DNA of 63,389 bases from Steroidobacter sp. (GTDB lineage: Bacteria > Pseudomonadota > Gammaproteobacteria > Steroidobacterales > Steroidobacteraceae), in NCBI GenBank assembly GCA_025929585.1, contig JAICPY010000012.1, forward strand, positions 1 to 63,389, given 5' to 3'. The position numbers were made by a program, and so were the translations under genes. Shown here piece by piece: positions 44,445-53,210 of the stretch. Under the pieces are notes generated by a model that saw only the letters and a list, made by a program, of their open reading frames with translations, was not told the origin of the DNA and ran no database searches. How positions within the stretch are numbered: the first letter of the stretch is position 1; every line of letters starts with the position of its first letter.

Positions 44445-45998
44445 CTAGGCCCGCCTGTAATTGTCCTGCATCGGGTATCGCTTCGCGTACCACGCGAAGC
44501 ATGCTGCGACAATCAGGGCGAAGGCGGCGAAGAAGAACATCAAGAACGCGTTCTCGCTCAGGCCAGTCGAGCCGATGTGGCCGATGACTTGCTCGTTGCG
44601 CACGCTGGCGTTCACGAGCAGCACCCATAGATTGCCAACCGTCACCGATAGATACCAGAAGGCCATGATCACGCCTTTCATCGAGATTGGCGCTTGGCTA
44701 TACGCAAATTCGAGACCGGTGGCCGAAACCAATACTTCGCCGAACGTCAGAAGCATGTACGGCAGGATCTGCCACGTAATCGAAACAGGATCACCACCAT
44801 CGATAGCTAACTGAATGGCGCCGGCCGCAATCCACGCGAGACCTGAGAACGCAATGCCGAACCCCATGCGTCGCAACGCGCTGGGCTCATAGCCCAGGCG
44901 ACGCAGCATCGGATACAAAACTAGATTGTTGAACGGGATCAGGATCATCACCAACGCAGGATTCAACGCCTGCATCTGCGCCGGATGAAACCAATCGGGC
45001 CGTTGCATGTCATTCGCCTGCAGCACCCAGGTCGATGCCTTTTGATCGAACAACGACCAGAAAGGTGTGACGAGGGCGAACACAATCATGATTCGTAGTA
45101 CCGCACGCACGCCATTGACGGCGTCGTCGGGATGAACCCCGCGCGCGCGGTTCAGTTGCATGTTGGCTCCCACGCCGCCGAAACCAATCACGAACACAAG
45201 GGCCAAGCAGGTCGCGGAGACGAAGCCCAAGGTTCCCATGAACGCTAGCGAAACCACGGCGAGCGCAAGTCCGACCAACGCAACGTACAGGCCTACGCTG
45301 CCCTGATCGGGCGAATTGGCCAGCAATGCAGTACGCACGACACGGAAAAAGGAATTCGGGTTCGGCGGTGCCGGAGGAACATGCACGTACTTGTGGCGAC
45401 CGGCCCAGAACACGACTGTCGCAATGAACATCAGCAGGCCAGGGATGCCAAACGCAACGCTCGCGCCGAATTCGCGCAGAAAGATCGGCATCAACAACGA
45501 GGCGAAAAAGGAACCGAAGTTGATGATCCAATAAAACGCATCGAAAACGATTTTTGCGAGATGCTTGTTCGTCTGATCGAACTGATCGCCGACGAAGGAG
45601 ACCACCAGCGGCTTGATGCCGCCTGAGCCGAGCGCGATCAAGAACAGCCCGGAGTAAAAGCCCGTGCGGTTGTCTTCGAAGATCGCGAGGCATGCATGGC
45701 CAATGCAATAGATGATCGACATCCAGAATACGGTCTGGTACTTGCCGAAGAATCGATCTGCGATCCAGCCCCCGAGGAGCGGAAAGAAGTAGACCCCGAT
45801 GACGAAGGTATGGAAAACATCCTTTGCAATTCCCGCACGCTGCATTTCGGGTGCGTAGAGCAGCAGAGAGCTCACCAAGAACGGCGTCAGGATGTTTCGC
45901 ATCCCATAAAAGCTAAATCGCTCGCAGCCTTCGTTCCCGATGATGAATGGAATCTGCCGCGGCATCCGCGCGGCCTGGGTCGGCACAGATTCTGTCAT
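44445..45998 (-). CDS. POT-family proton-dependent oligopeptide transporter
   Basis: 517 residues with 12-14 membrane helices. The first helix carries the proton-coupling ExxERF motif (NEGCERFSFYGMRN), and the loop after it has the PTR signature GVYFFPLLGGWIADRFFGKYQTV. FLIALGSGGIKPLVVSFVGDQFD is the second PTR motif. It imports di- and tripeptides with protons across the inner membrane. Two DUF885 peptidase-like proteins and a prolyl iminopeptidase nearby fit a peptide-use theme. Confidence 0.95.
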   Translation of the reverse strand: MTESVPTQAARMPRQIPFIIGNEGCERFSFYGMRNILTPFLVSSLLLYAPEMQRAGIAKDVFHTFVIGVYFFPLLGGWIADRFFGKYQTVFWMSIIYCIGHACLAIFEDNRTGFYSGLFLIALGSGGIKPLVVSFVGDQFDQTNKHLAKIVFDAFYWIINFGSFFASLLMPIFLREFGASVAFGIPGLLMFIATVVFWAGRHKYVHVPPAPPNPNSFFRVVRTALLANSPDQGSVGLYVALVGLALAVVSLAFMGTLGFVSATCLALVFVIGFGGVGANMQLNRARGVHPDDAVNGVRAVLRIMIVFALVTPFWSLFDQKASTWVLQANDMQRPDWFHPAQMQALNPALVMILIPFNNLVLYPMLRRLGYEPSALRRMGFGIAFSGLAWIAAGAIQLAIDGGDPVSITWQILPYMLLTFGEVLVSATGLEFAYSQAPISMKGVIMAFWYLSVTVGNLWVLLVNASVRNEQVIGHIGSTGLSENAFLMFFFAAFALIVAACFAWYAKRYPMQDNYRRA

Positions 45999-46058
45999 TA
46001 GAGGCTCAAGTGGACGATGCGAAGGGGGCGACGATAACAGATGCGTTCACAGAGGAAA

Positions 46059-46173
46059 GGTGACGAAGTGACTTGGGGACGCTCCTTGTCTTCGAGGAGT
46101 GTCCCCATCTTCCTTCTGAGGGGACATTCCTCGAAGACGAGGAACGTCCCCCTCACTTCGTCACTCCGTCACC
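46059..46173. repeat. Intergenic hairpin element, GGTGACGAAGTGA plus GTCTTCGAGGA family
   Basis: Left arm 46059-46106 and right arm 46120-46173 pair over about 48 bp with a 13-bp loop. The outer part is GGTGACGAAGTGAC against GTCACTTCGTCACTCCGTC. The inner part is CTTGTCTTCGAGGAGTGTCC against GGACATTCCTCGAAGACGAG. The DUF885 stop at 46153-46155 lies inside the right arm, so its last residues (GDGVTK) are encoded by the repeat. Confidence 0.92.
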
Positions 46174-47928
46174 TTCCTCCGCAATCCATTCCCTTACTCT
46201 CTCCTCCAACACATCCAGTGGCATTGGGCCGCCGAGTAGGATGAGGTCGTGGAACTCACGGACGTTGAAGCGTTCCCCGAGCGGGCCTTGAGCTGCTTCG
46301 CGCAGCTCGCGCAACTTGAGCTCGCCGACTTTGTAAGCCAATGCTTGGCCTGGCCACGAGATGTACCGCTCGAGCTCGGTCTGGATGTTGTGAGCGGATA
46401 GCGCAGAATTCTCGGTGAAACAGCGCCTCGCGCGTTCGATATCCCATCCCATCCAGTGAATACCTGTGTCGGCGACGAGACGGCAAGCTCGCCACATCTC
46501 GTACGAGTACCGTCCGAAGCGCTCGTAGGCATCTCGATAGATGCCCATCTCCTCCCCCAGGAACTCCGCATATAAACCCCATCCTTCGACGAATGCCGTC
46601 TGACTCCAGTTGCGACGAAAGTACGGCAGATCTGTGAGCTCCTGAGACAATGCAATTTGCAGGTGGTGACCCGGCACCGCTTCGTGCAGCGTCAGCGCAG
46701 GCAATTCGTACAGTGGCCGCTGATCGAGTCGTGACGTATTTACCATGTATCCGCCCGCCTGACCGAGCGGCATGCTGCCCGTCCAATAACGACCTGTGGT
46801 ATAGCCTTCAGCAATCTCGGGCGGCACGGGGCGCACGCCGTACGTGAGCCGTGGAAGAGTGCCGAAGAGCGCCGGCAAACGATCGTCCGCACGTTTGGCG
46901 ATCTCGCTTGCCGTCTTCAACAGCTCTTCGGACGTCGACGCATAGAAACGCTTGTCGGTGCGCAGCATTGCGAGGAACTCATCGAACGACCCTTGAAAGC
47001 CGGTCGTGCGAATGCTCTGCTCCATCAACGCTCGGATACGCGCGACTTCCTTCAGACCGAGCTGGTGGACCTCATCAGGCGACAGGCGCGTGGTCGTTTC
47101 GAAGCGCACCAGAAACCGATACATCGCCTCTCCGTCGGGTACGCTCCGAATTGCCAGATTCTTCCGAGCTGCGGGTAAGTACTCCTGCTCGAGAAACTCT
47201 ACGAACTCTCGACGCACGGGCGCAACACGGTTCGCAACGATTGCCAGGGCGCGCGAACGCAACGCCTGAGATCCCTGCACACTGATCGAAGGCGGCCTGT
47301 TCGCAAAGGGCAGAAGGAGCGAGCTTTGCTCCGGATCCTGGGCCGCATGCTGACGAGCGACTTCGAGCACGCGATCGATCACGATGCGAGGTTGCGTGAG
47401 TTTCGTGCGAATACCTCGCCTGAGATTGGCGATGTTGTTCCGATAGAACTCAGGCAGGGTCTCCAACCGCGCTAACCAAGCGTCTGCATCCTCTCGCGAA
47501 CCGATCGTCGTGGTGCGAGCGACATAGTCGGCCAGGGTGTGAAACCCGCTGTCGTTTTGAAAGGGAACTCGATTGAGGTCGAACGCCGCTTCCTCGATTG
47601 CTATGTCTAAGAGTCTGCCCAACAAGGTGTGATTCAATTCAGAAGCGGGAGACAACTCGCGCGTATCGATTCGGCGCAAGCGCTCACGCAAATCTGTCAG
47701 CCTCTCGAGAGAAGCTTGCACAGCCGCAGGACGCACATCGGGCCAACGTCGCAACGCTTGCCGATCGCCCTCCTGCCCCGCCGAGATCGGATCGAGCTCG
47801 CGGCCTAGACGCTCTTGATCCGCGATCACACTGGCCAACGCCTGCTCGGCACTACTATCTTGCTGACCGATAGCAAGCATCGGCACAAGCATGAACGCAG
47901 CAAGCGCTGTGAAGCAGATACGAATCAT
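46153..47928 (-). CDS. DUF885 (Zn-peptidase-like) exported protein
   Basis: 591 residues with a signal peptide (about 1-22, CFTALAAFMLVPMLAIGQQ). The family signature is the zinc-like motif LHEAVPGHHLQIALSQEL near residue 415, followed by Glu in FVEGWGLYAEFLGEE. These proteins resemble M2/M3-clan metallopeptidases, but activity is rarely tested. The last six residues come from a hairpin element. A second member, about equally long, lies 3.2 kb away on the other strand (49322-51100). Confidence 0.88.
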   Translation of the reverse strand: MIRICFTALAAFMLVPMLAIGQQDSSAEQALASVIADQERLGRELDPISAGQEGDRQALRRWPDVRPAAVQASLERLTDLRERLRRIDTRELSPASELNHTLLGRLLDIAIEEAAFDLNRVPFQNDSGFHTLADYVARTTTIGSREDADAWLARLETLPEFYRNNIANLRRGIRTKLTQPRIVIDRVLEVARQHAAQDPEQSSLLLPFANRPPSISVQGSQALRSRALAIVANRVAPVRREFVEFLEQEYLPAARKNLAIRSVPDGEAMYRFLVRFETTTRLSPDEVHQLGLKEVARIRALMEQSIRTTGFQGSFDEFLAMLRTDKRFYASTSEELLKTASEIAKRADDRLPALFGTLPRLTYGVRPVPPEIAEGYTTGRYWTGSMPLGQAGGYMVNTSRLDQRPLYELPALTLHEAVPGHHLQIALSQELTDLPYFRRNWSQTAFVEGWGLYAEFLGEEMGIYRDAYERFGRYSYEMWRACRLVADTGIHWMGWDIERARRCFTENSALSAHNIQTELERYISWPGQALAYKVGELKLRELREAAQGPLGERFNVREFHDLILLGGPMPLDVLEERVREWIAEEGDGVTK

Positions 47929-47953
47929 GATGGGTTCTACCTCTACGCGATTA

Positions 47954-48053
47954 GGGTGTGATATGGCACTGAAGTGATGCTGACAGAGGCAGATCCCCCA
48001 TCGTCACTGCATCCTCCGTCGCTCCTACCTTATCACCTCGTCACTTCACCACC
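47954..48053. repeat. Intergenic hairpin element, GTGATA/GAAGTGATG family (weak)
   Basis: Left arm GTGTGATATGGCACTGAAGTG (47956-47976) partly pairs with right arm words TTATCACCTCGTCACTTCACC (48030-48050). Core CTGACAGAGG on the left. The cupin stop lies in the right arm. Pairing is imperfect, so this is a degraded or young copy. Confidence 0.5.
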
Positions 48054-48442
48054 TCGGCTGCTACCACATCCCTCACCGTATCTGGATTGTCAGGGTCGTG
48101 AGGAACCGTATTGAAGGAGACGATGACCATCGGTGCATTGCCTGAATTCCGAAACGCATGGGGTACGCCGGGTGGAAATACGAAACGCCACACCTCATTC
48201 GCCGGAACGTCGATCGTGGTGACATCGGTTGATTCTCGATAGGTAATGCGCGCGGGCCCGATGACGGCGGACACCTCGGTTCCGGTCCGATGAGAATGGT
48301 TGCCTCGAGTCTGTCCGGGCATCGTCAGTACGACATGGACGTTTCGCTGTTGCCCAACACTGAAGGCATCCAAAGGCTCAAAGACGAAGCCGCGCGCATC
48401 GGTCGAGCACCGGAGCTTCTCAATGCTGACACGTGTGTTCAT
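48041..48442 (-). CDS. Cupin-fold protein
   Basis: 133 residues forming one cupin barrel. The metal-binding motif HSHRTGTEVSAVIG (two His, then Glu) is followed by the second motif FPPGVPHAFRNSG with one more His. VHVVLTMPGQTRGNHSH is like the sugar-epimerase or FdtA-type cupins that sit in nucleotide-sugar pathways, but no such genes are nearby. Cytosolic, no signal. The last residues EVVK are encoded in a hairpin element. Confidence 0.85.
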   Translation of the reverse strand: MNTRVSIEKLRCSTDARGFVFEPLDAFSVGQQRNVHVVLTMPGQTRGNHSHRTGTEVSAVIGPARITYRESTDVTTIDVPANEVWRFVFPPGVPHAFRNSGNAPMVIVSFNTVPHDPDNPDTVRDVVAAEVVK

Positions 48443-48488
48443 GATTCAGCATGATGCCGAAAGCGGCGAACACGAGGAAGAGTGATAT

Positions 48489-48522
48489 TGGGTATTCTGC
48501 TGCGAGGCGCAGCAGATGCCCA
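48489..48522. terminator. Hairpin after the thioredoxin-like gene
   Basis: TGGGTATTCTGCTGCG (48489-48504) and CGCAGCAGATGCCCA (48508-48522) form a nearly perfect 15-bp stem with a 3-nt loop. It begins 12 bases after the stop of the gene at 48534 (minus strand). No T-run follows. It is a simple hairpin, not a tandem-word element. Confidence 0.6.
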
Positions 48523-48533
48523 ACGCAGGAGAA

Positions 48534-49094
48534 CTACTTGTCGGCGCGCAGTTGCATCCCGCCGGCGTCTTGACCTAAACCAGGCTGAGGCACCTGCCGG
48601 CTCTCCGAAAAGGTGGCGCTCTGAGCCTTCCAATGATCGATGAACTGCAGAAACGCTTGCTTGTCGTAGCCGCTCTTACCCGCTTCCAATCCGCCGGTCG
48701 ATTGTGAGCTCAATACCTGCTTGGAAGGCGAGATGATCCAGAAGTGCGGTGCACCCCTGGCCTCTGGCAATTGCGAGAAGAACGTATCGTTGTAGTTGTC
48801 GAACCCGACGTACACCTTCATGACGACGAAAGCGTCATGCAGCCTTGCTTCAACGTCGACATCGTTGGCGACGAAACGATCGAGCACGTGACACCAGCGA
48901 CACCAGTCGCCTCCGGCGATGACGAGAACAAGCTTGTTCTCAGCGTCTGCGAGAGCGATCGCTTCGTGATACTGCTCGAATGGATCAGCCTTTGGATCGT
49001 AGCCGAGCTTCGAGGCGGCGCAGCTCGCGTTACTGAGCAGAAGCATGGCAACGACGCCAGCTATCGAACGCATGATTCTTTTCGTTGTAAGCAT
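48534..49094 (-). CDS. Exported thioredoxin-fold protein with CRWCH active site
   Basis: 186 residues from the ATG at 49094; the frame opens further upstream, and an alternative start is at 49073. A signal peptide (RSIAGVVAMLLLSNASCA) is followed by a thioredoxin-like domain with active site WCRWCHV (CxxC) near residue 72 and cis-Pro in ARGAPHFWIIS. This pattern matches the thioredoxin_7/DUF255-type periplasmic oxidoreductases. Divergent from the DUF885 gene at 49322, with about 230 bp shared upstream region. Confidence 0.85.
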   Translation of the reverse strand: MLTTKRIMRSIAGVVAMLLLSNASCAASKLGYDPKADPFEQYHEAIALADAENKLVLVIAGGDWCRWCHVLDRFVANDVDVEARLHDAFVVMKVYVGFDNYNDTFFSQLPEARGAPHFWIISPSKQVLSSQSTGGLEAGKSGYDKQAFLQFIDHWKAQSATFSESRQVPQPGLGQDAGGMQLRADK

Positions 49095-49321
49095 TATGGT
49101 AATCCCGCTTCGACGCTGTTTTTCGAACCTTCGAACGCAGCCTATCCTTGCGCGCACTCGCGTGCATCCGTCGCATTTTCTTACAGCGATAATCCAGATT
49201 TCACGCCCTTACATGCCACGCCTGGACAGCTCAGTGCCTATCTCGATGCATACAATGCGCGGCGCGAGATCCGAGTGTAAGGTATGGGTTTCGAGCTTTG
49301 CTCTTCGTTGGCGCTTCACTC

Positions 49322-51100
49322 ATGACCCGCGACGCCTTGCGCATCTTCGTAAGTGTTCTCATCGCGCTCCTTCTATCGCAGCGCACCGGTGCCGCTGAAT
49401 CCAACTCGGCACAACTTCACGCGTTATTCGAGGAGTACTTCGAACGCACGTTGGAGCTGAACCCGCTTGCAGGCACTTTCATTGGCGATCATCGCTTCGA
49501 TGACCGCCTGGCGAACAATATCTCGCCCGAGTTCCTGGAGAAGCAGCTCAACCATGAGCGTCACTACTACGAAGAAGCTCGCAAGTTCCGCGATCAGCCT
49601 CTCTCAGATGCCGATCGACTCAGCTTGGGAGTTCTGCTGCACGATCTAGAACGTTCGATCGAAGGCGCAGCGTATCCAGATCATTTGATGCCGATCAATC
49701 AGTTCTCCAGCATCCCCGCCTTGATGGGCATCCTGGGCTCCGGTTCGAGCGCACAACCATTCCGAACCGTCGAGGACTACGAGCGATTTCTGCGACGCAT
49801 GAACGACTACCTGAAATGGTCAGATCAGGCGATCGTGAACATGCGCGAAGGCGCCAAACGAGGTTTGACCTACCCTGGCCTTCTAATGGAGAAGGTGCTG
49901 CCTCAGCTCGCGAAGCTGGCTGATGCACAGCTCGAGAACAGCGTCTTCTATCAGCCCATTCTCAATATGCCGAAAGAGATCTCGGGCGAGGATCGGGAAC
50001 GACTAGTCAATGAGTATCGACGCGCGATCTCAGAAGAAATCGCACCGTCGTACCGGCGCTTGCACGATTTCATTCGCGACGAGCATCTTCGCCACGCTCG
50101 AACCCAGACGTCCTGGTCGGCCCTTCCGAACGGCGAGAAGTGGTATGCCTATCTTGCGAAGCTCTACACGACGAGCGACCTTGCGCCGTCCGAAATCCAC
50201 GCCATAGGTTTGAACGAAGTCGCGCGGATTCGCGCCGAAATGGAGCAAGTCAAGACGCAAGTCGGCTTCGAAGGTGACCTGGCCGCGTTCTTCAAGTTCG
50301 TACAGAACGACGATCGTTTCTATTACCCGGATCCTGAGTCGTTGATCAAGGGTTATCAGGAACTGAAAGGCAAGATCGATGCTCGGCTCCCCAAGTTGTT
50401 CTCTGATTTCCCGAAAGCGAACTACGAAGTGCGCGCTGTGGAAGCGTTCCGAGCACAATCAGCCGCAGGCGCGTCCTATCAATCTCCGTCGGCTGATGGC
50501 ACTCGCCCCGGCATCTTCTATATCAATACCTTCAATCTGAAGGCACAGCCGAAGTTCGGAATGGAAACTCTATCGTTGCACGAAGCGGCGCCTGGACATC
50601 ATTTCCAGATAGCGATTCAGCAAGAGCTGGAGGACCTGCCGCGCTTTCGCCGCTTCGGCGCACGCTATGTTGCATACCAAGAAGGCTGGGCGCTTTACGC
50701 GGAGTCCCTAGGTAAGGAGCTCGGCTTGTTTACAGATCCTTACCAGTACTACGGGCGTTTGAGCGATGAGATGTTGCGCGCGATGCGCCTGGTCGTCGAT
50801 ACGGGCCTGCATACGCGCGGATGGACGCGGGAGCGAGCGATTGCCTACATGCTGGAAAATTCCTCAATGGCAGCGAGCGATGCCGAAGCCGAAGTCGAAC
50901 GGTATATCGCCATTCCCGGTCAAGCACTCGGTTATAAGATCGGTCAGATTCGAATCAGCGAGATACGCAACAAGGCCGCGGCTGCTCTTGGCGCCAAGTT
51001 CGACGTCCGGGAGTTTCATAGTCAAGTCTTGCGAGACGGCGCGCTGCCACTTGGCGTGCTCGAAACAAAGATCGATCGCTGGATCAGGGAGAGAAGATGA
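49322..51100 (+). CDS. DUF885 (Zn-peptidase-like) exported protein, second copy
   Basis: 592 residues from the ATG at 49322. The signal peptide is DALRIFVSVLIALLLSQRTGA. The family motif SLHEAAPGHHFQIAIQQELEDLPRF near residue 425 and YQEGWALYAESLGKELGLF with the third ligand match the protein at 46153-47928 closely, as does the C-terminal IPGQALGYKIGQIRISEIRNKAA. Both end in a WIRE/WIAE tail, so they are paralogues about 3 kb apart on opposite strands. It ends right at the start of a GTTGACG element. Confidence 0.88.
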   Translation: MTRDALRIFVSVLIALLLSQRTGAAESNSAQLHALFEEYFERTLELNPLAGTFIGDHRFDDRLANNISPEFLEKQLNHERHYYEEARKFRDQPLSDADRLSLGVLLHDLERSIEGAAYPDHLMPINQFSSIPALMGILGSGSSAQPFRTVEDYERFLRRMNDYLKWSDQAIVNMREGAKRGLTYPGLLMEKVLPQLAKLADAQLENSVFYQPILNMPKEISGEDRERLVNEYRRAISEEIAPSYRRLHDFIRDEHLRHARTQTSWSALPNGEKWYAYLAKLYTTSDLAPSEIHAIGLNEVARIRAEMEQVKTQVGFEGDLAAFFKFVQNDDRFYYPDPESLIKGYQELKGKIDARLPKLFSDFPKANYEVRAVEAFRAQSAAGASYQSPSADGTRPGIFYINTFNLKAQPKFGMETLSLHEAAPGHHFQIAIQQELEDLPRFRRFGARYVAYQEGWALYAESLGKELGLFTDPYQYYGRLSDEMLRAMRLVVDTGLHTRGWTRERAIAYMLENSSMAASDAEAEVERYIAIPGQALGYKIGQIRISEIRNKAAAALGAKFDVREFHSQVLRDGALPLGVLETKIDRWIRERR

Positions 51101-51101
51101 T

Positions 51102-51184
51102 AGTTGACGGTTGACGGTTGACAGCCGGAAGAATGCTCCAGCTCCGCTTTCTGGCCGTCAACCGTCAACTGTCAACCGTCAACC
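51102..51184. repeat. Intergenic hairpin element, GTTGACG family (well preserved)
   Basis: Left arm AGTTGACGGTTGACGGTTG (51102-51120) with three GTTGACG words. Right arm GGCCGTCAACCGTCAACTG (51153-51171) with four complementary words to 51184. Core ACAGCCGGAAGAA on the left and GCTTTCTGGCC on the right. It begins 2 bases after the DUF885 stop. Confidence 0.92.
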
Positions 51185-51252
51185 ACTTCCCCCACCTGTC
51201 CTCTTTCATCTCGAAGCGCTATCTTTAACGGACCTTCTGCTCTTTAGTCTCC

Positions 51253-52320
51253 ATGGCAAGCAAACGCAAAACGACCCGCCGCACAGTTCGCAAACCGCCA
51301 GCAAGCAAATTGCGCAGTCATGCGCGACATGCGGTTCTCGCAAAACGCAAACGGACGACGAAGGTGCTGCCTGGTCGGCGCGTGCTGTATCCAGCAATCA
51401 AGCCGCATCGCACCGGATATCTGCGTGTATCCGAGCTGCATGAGATCTACTACGAAGAATGCGGCAACCCGAAGGGCAAACCGGCGCTATTCGTGCACGG
51501 CGGACCCGGCGCGGGAAGCAACAGCGAAGCGAGACGATTCTTCGATCCGGAAAGCTATCGAATCATCTTGTTCGATCAACGTGGCTGCGGCCGAAGCAAA
51601 CCGCACGCAAGCTTGGAAGACAACACGACTTGGCATCTCGTCGCCGACATCGAGAAGCTGCGCGAGCACTTGGACATCGACCGATGGCTGGTCTTCGGCG
51701 GCTCGTGGGGTTCCACCTTGGCGCTTGCTTATGCGCAGGCCCATCCATCACGAGTAAGCGAGATCGTGCTTCGAGGCATCTTCTTGCTAACGCAGTTCGA
51801 GCTGCGCTGGTTTTACCAAGAAGGCGCGAGTGCGCTTTTTCCCGATCGTTGGGAGCACTACGTCGCTGCGATTCCGGAAAAGGAACGTGGCGATTTGATC
51901 CGTGCCTTCCACTCTCGCTTGATCAGTCCCGATCGCGCCACACGAGTCGCCGCCGCACGCGCATGGTCGATGTGGGAAGCAGCCACCAGCCATTTGCACA
52001 TCGACGAGAAGCATGTCAATCAATGGGGCAATGAAGACTTCGCCATCGCGGTCGCACGCATCGAGTGTCATTACTTCGTGAACCGCGGCTTCTTCGATCG
52101 TGAGGATCAACTGCTGCGCAATATCGATCGCATTCGTCGCATTCCAGCCGTGATCGTGCAAGGACGCTATGACGTCGTATGCCCGATGCAAACTGCCTGG
52201 GCATTGCATGGCGCGTGGCCCGAAGCCGACTTCCGCATCGTGCCCGACGCGGGGCACTCAGCCTTCGAGCCGGGCAACGTTCACGAGCTCATCACCGCGA
52301 CGGATCGTTTTAGGGATTGA
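51253..52320 (+). CDS. pip: Proline iminopeptidase with basic N-terminal tail
   Basis: Alpha/beta hydrolase releasing N-terminal proline from peptides. The 355-residue product has the oxyanion motif HGGPGAGSN, nucleophile elbow GGSWGSTLAL with Ser, and His in PDAGHSAFEPGN; PESYRIILFDQRGCGRSKPHA is the family signature. Odd: the usual enzyme is about 315 residues, and here about 40 extra N-terminal residues are almost all Lys, Arg, Ala, Thr and Ser (ASKRKTTRRTVRKPPASKLR). No later Met offers a shorter start. Fits the peptide transporter and peptidase genes around it. Confidence 0.93.
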   Translation: MASKRKTTRRTVRKPPASKLRSHARHAVLAKRKRTTKVLPGRRVLYPAIKPHRTGYLRVSELHEIYYEECGNPKGKPALFVHGGPGAGSNSEARRFFDPESYRIILFDQRGCGRSKPHASLEDNTTWHLVADIEKLREHLDIDRWLVFGGSWGSTLALAYAQAHPSRVSEIVLRGIFLLTQFELRWFYQEGASALFPDRWEHYVAAIPEKERGDLIRAFHSRLISPDRATRVAAARAWSMWEAATSHLHIDEKHVNQWGNEDFAIAVARIECHYFVNRGFFDREDQLLRNIDRIRRIPAVIVQGRYDVVCPMQTAWALHGAWPEADFRIVPDAGHSAFEPGNVHELITATDRFRD

Positions 52321-52364
52321 GTGTGCCAAGCGGCATTAGTTGACTCGTGCATCATTTCGAGCCG

Positions 52365-52544
52365 GACAAGAAGGTTCTCGCAAAGCACGCAGAGATCGCA
52401 AAGGTAAGATAGGAAGACAGAGTACTGAGCAGCCTGCTCATGATCGAGCGACTGCGGTTCAGGCTCCGCAAGAATTCTCGAGGTAGTGCTTTGCTCGTCT
52501 TACCTTTGCGGTCTCTGCGGGCTTTGCGAGAGTCTTTCTTCGTC
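52365..52544. repeat. Intergenic hairpin element, CGCAAAG family
   Basis: Left arm TTCTCGCAAAGCACGCAGAG (52375-52394) continues ATCGCAAAGGTAAG. Right arm CTTACCTTTGCGGTCTCTGC (52499-52518) continues GGGCTTTGCGAGAGT. About 45 bp pair. The words CGCAAAG and CGCAGAG alternate. The loop is about 85 bp. It sits between the stops of pip and the convergent zincin-like gene. Confidence 0.9.
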
Positions 52545-52694
52545 ATGCTCTGAGCCAACGAGGGGCACGTTCTCGTCTGATACTCATATTCGGTTGCTTA
52601 TCCGCTGCGCCGCTGCGCCGCCGCGAGAAACTCTTCACGAGGTCACTCTCGCGCCACTCGCAAATCCGGAATCACGCACGCGTTTTGTGCTCGC

Positions 52695-53210
52695 CTACTC
52701 CCGCAGCCGCCAAGTCACACTTCCCTGCTGATCGATCAATCCATGCTTCACTAACCACTCGCGCGCATCGCTCGCGTCATGTTCGAACCAGGCTTCGGCG
52801 GAACCAAGCCGGAAGGTGTAGCCCCAGGCATTCATGTCATGGCACATACGGGCAATTCCCACGTTAGGTAATCCGGCCGCAAGAAGAATCTGTAGATAGC
52901 AGACGGCATTTTCTTCGTCGAAATCTCCGCCGGCGTCACGATCCAGACCCGTGCGGCGATCGAGCGTCATACAAACGCAGTGCGAGGCTTCGTGCAGAAC
53001 GGAATGAACCGGCGTGTCAGGCCGCCAATACACCGCCGCGCCGATCAACCCTGCCTCCGATTCCCCCCAGAACGATCCGGGGATGGATTCGCCGGCGCCG
53101 ATTTCAACGCCCTGCAACGCAAATCGATGGAGCAATCGACTCAGCACACCTGCGGGAAGATCACGGACACACAAGACGGAGTCGGGCGACAGGGCTTCCG
53201 CCGCGCTCAT
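52695..53210 (-). CDS. Putative zincin-like protein with HEASH motif
   Basis: 171 residues, cytosolic, not recognised as a known family. SVLHEASHCVCMTLDRRTG contains HExxH, the zinc-protease signature, near residue 72. DFDEENAVCYLQ with two acidic residues about 22 positions later could give the third ligand (gluzincin-like). The remainder is mixed alpha/beta with no membrane segment. It overlaps the Hpt start by 4 bases (ATGA), so it is translationally coupled to the Hpt protein. Its link with phosphorelay signalling is unexplained. Confidence 0.7.
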   Translation of the reverse strand: MSAAEALSPDSVLCVRDLPAGVLSRLLHRFALQGVEIGAGESIPGSFWGESEAGLIGAAVYWRPDTPVHSVLHEASHCVCMTLDRRTGLDRDAGGDFDEENAVCYLQILLAAGLPNVGIARMCHDMNAWGYTFRLGSAEAWFEHDASDAREWLVKHGLIDQQGSVTWRLRE

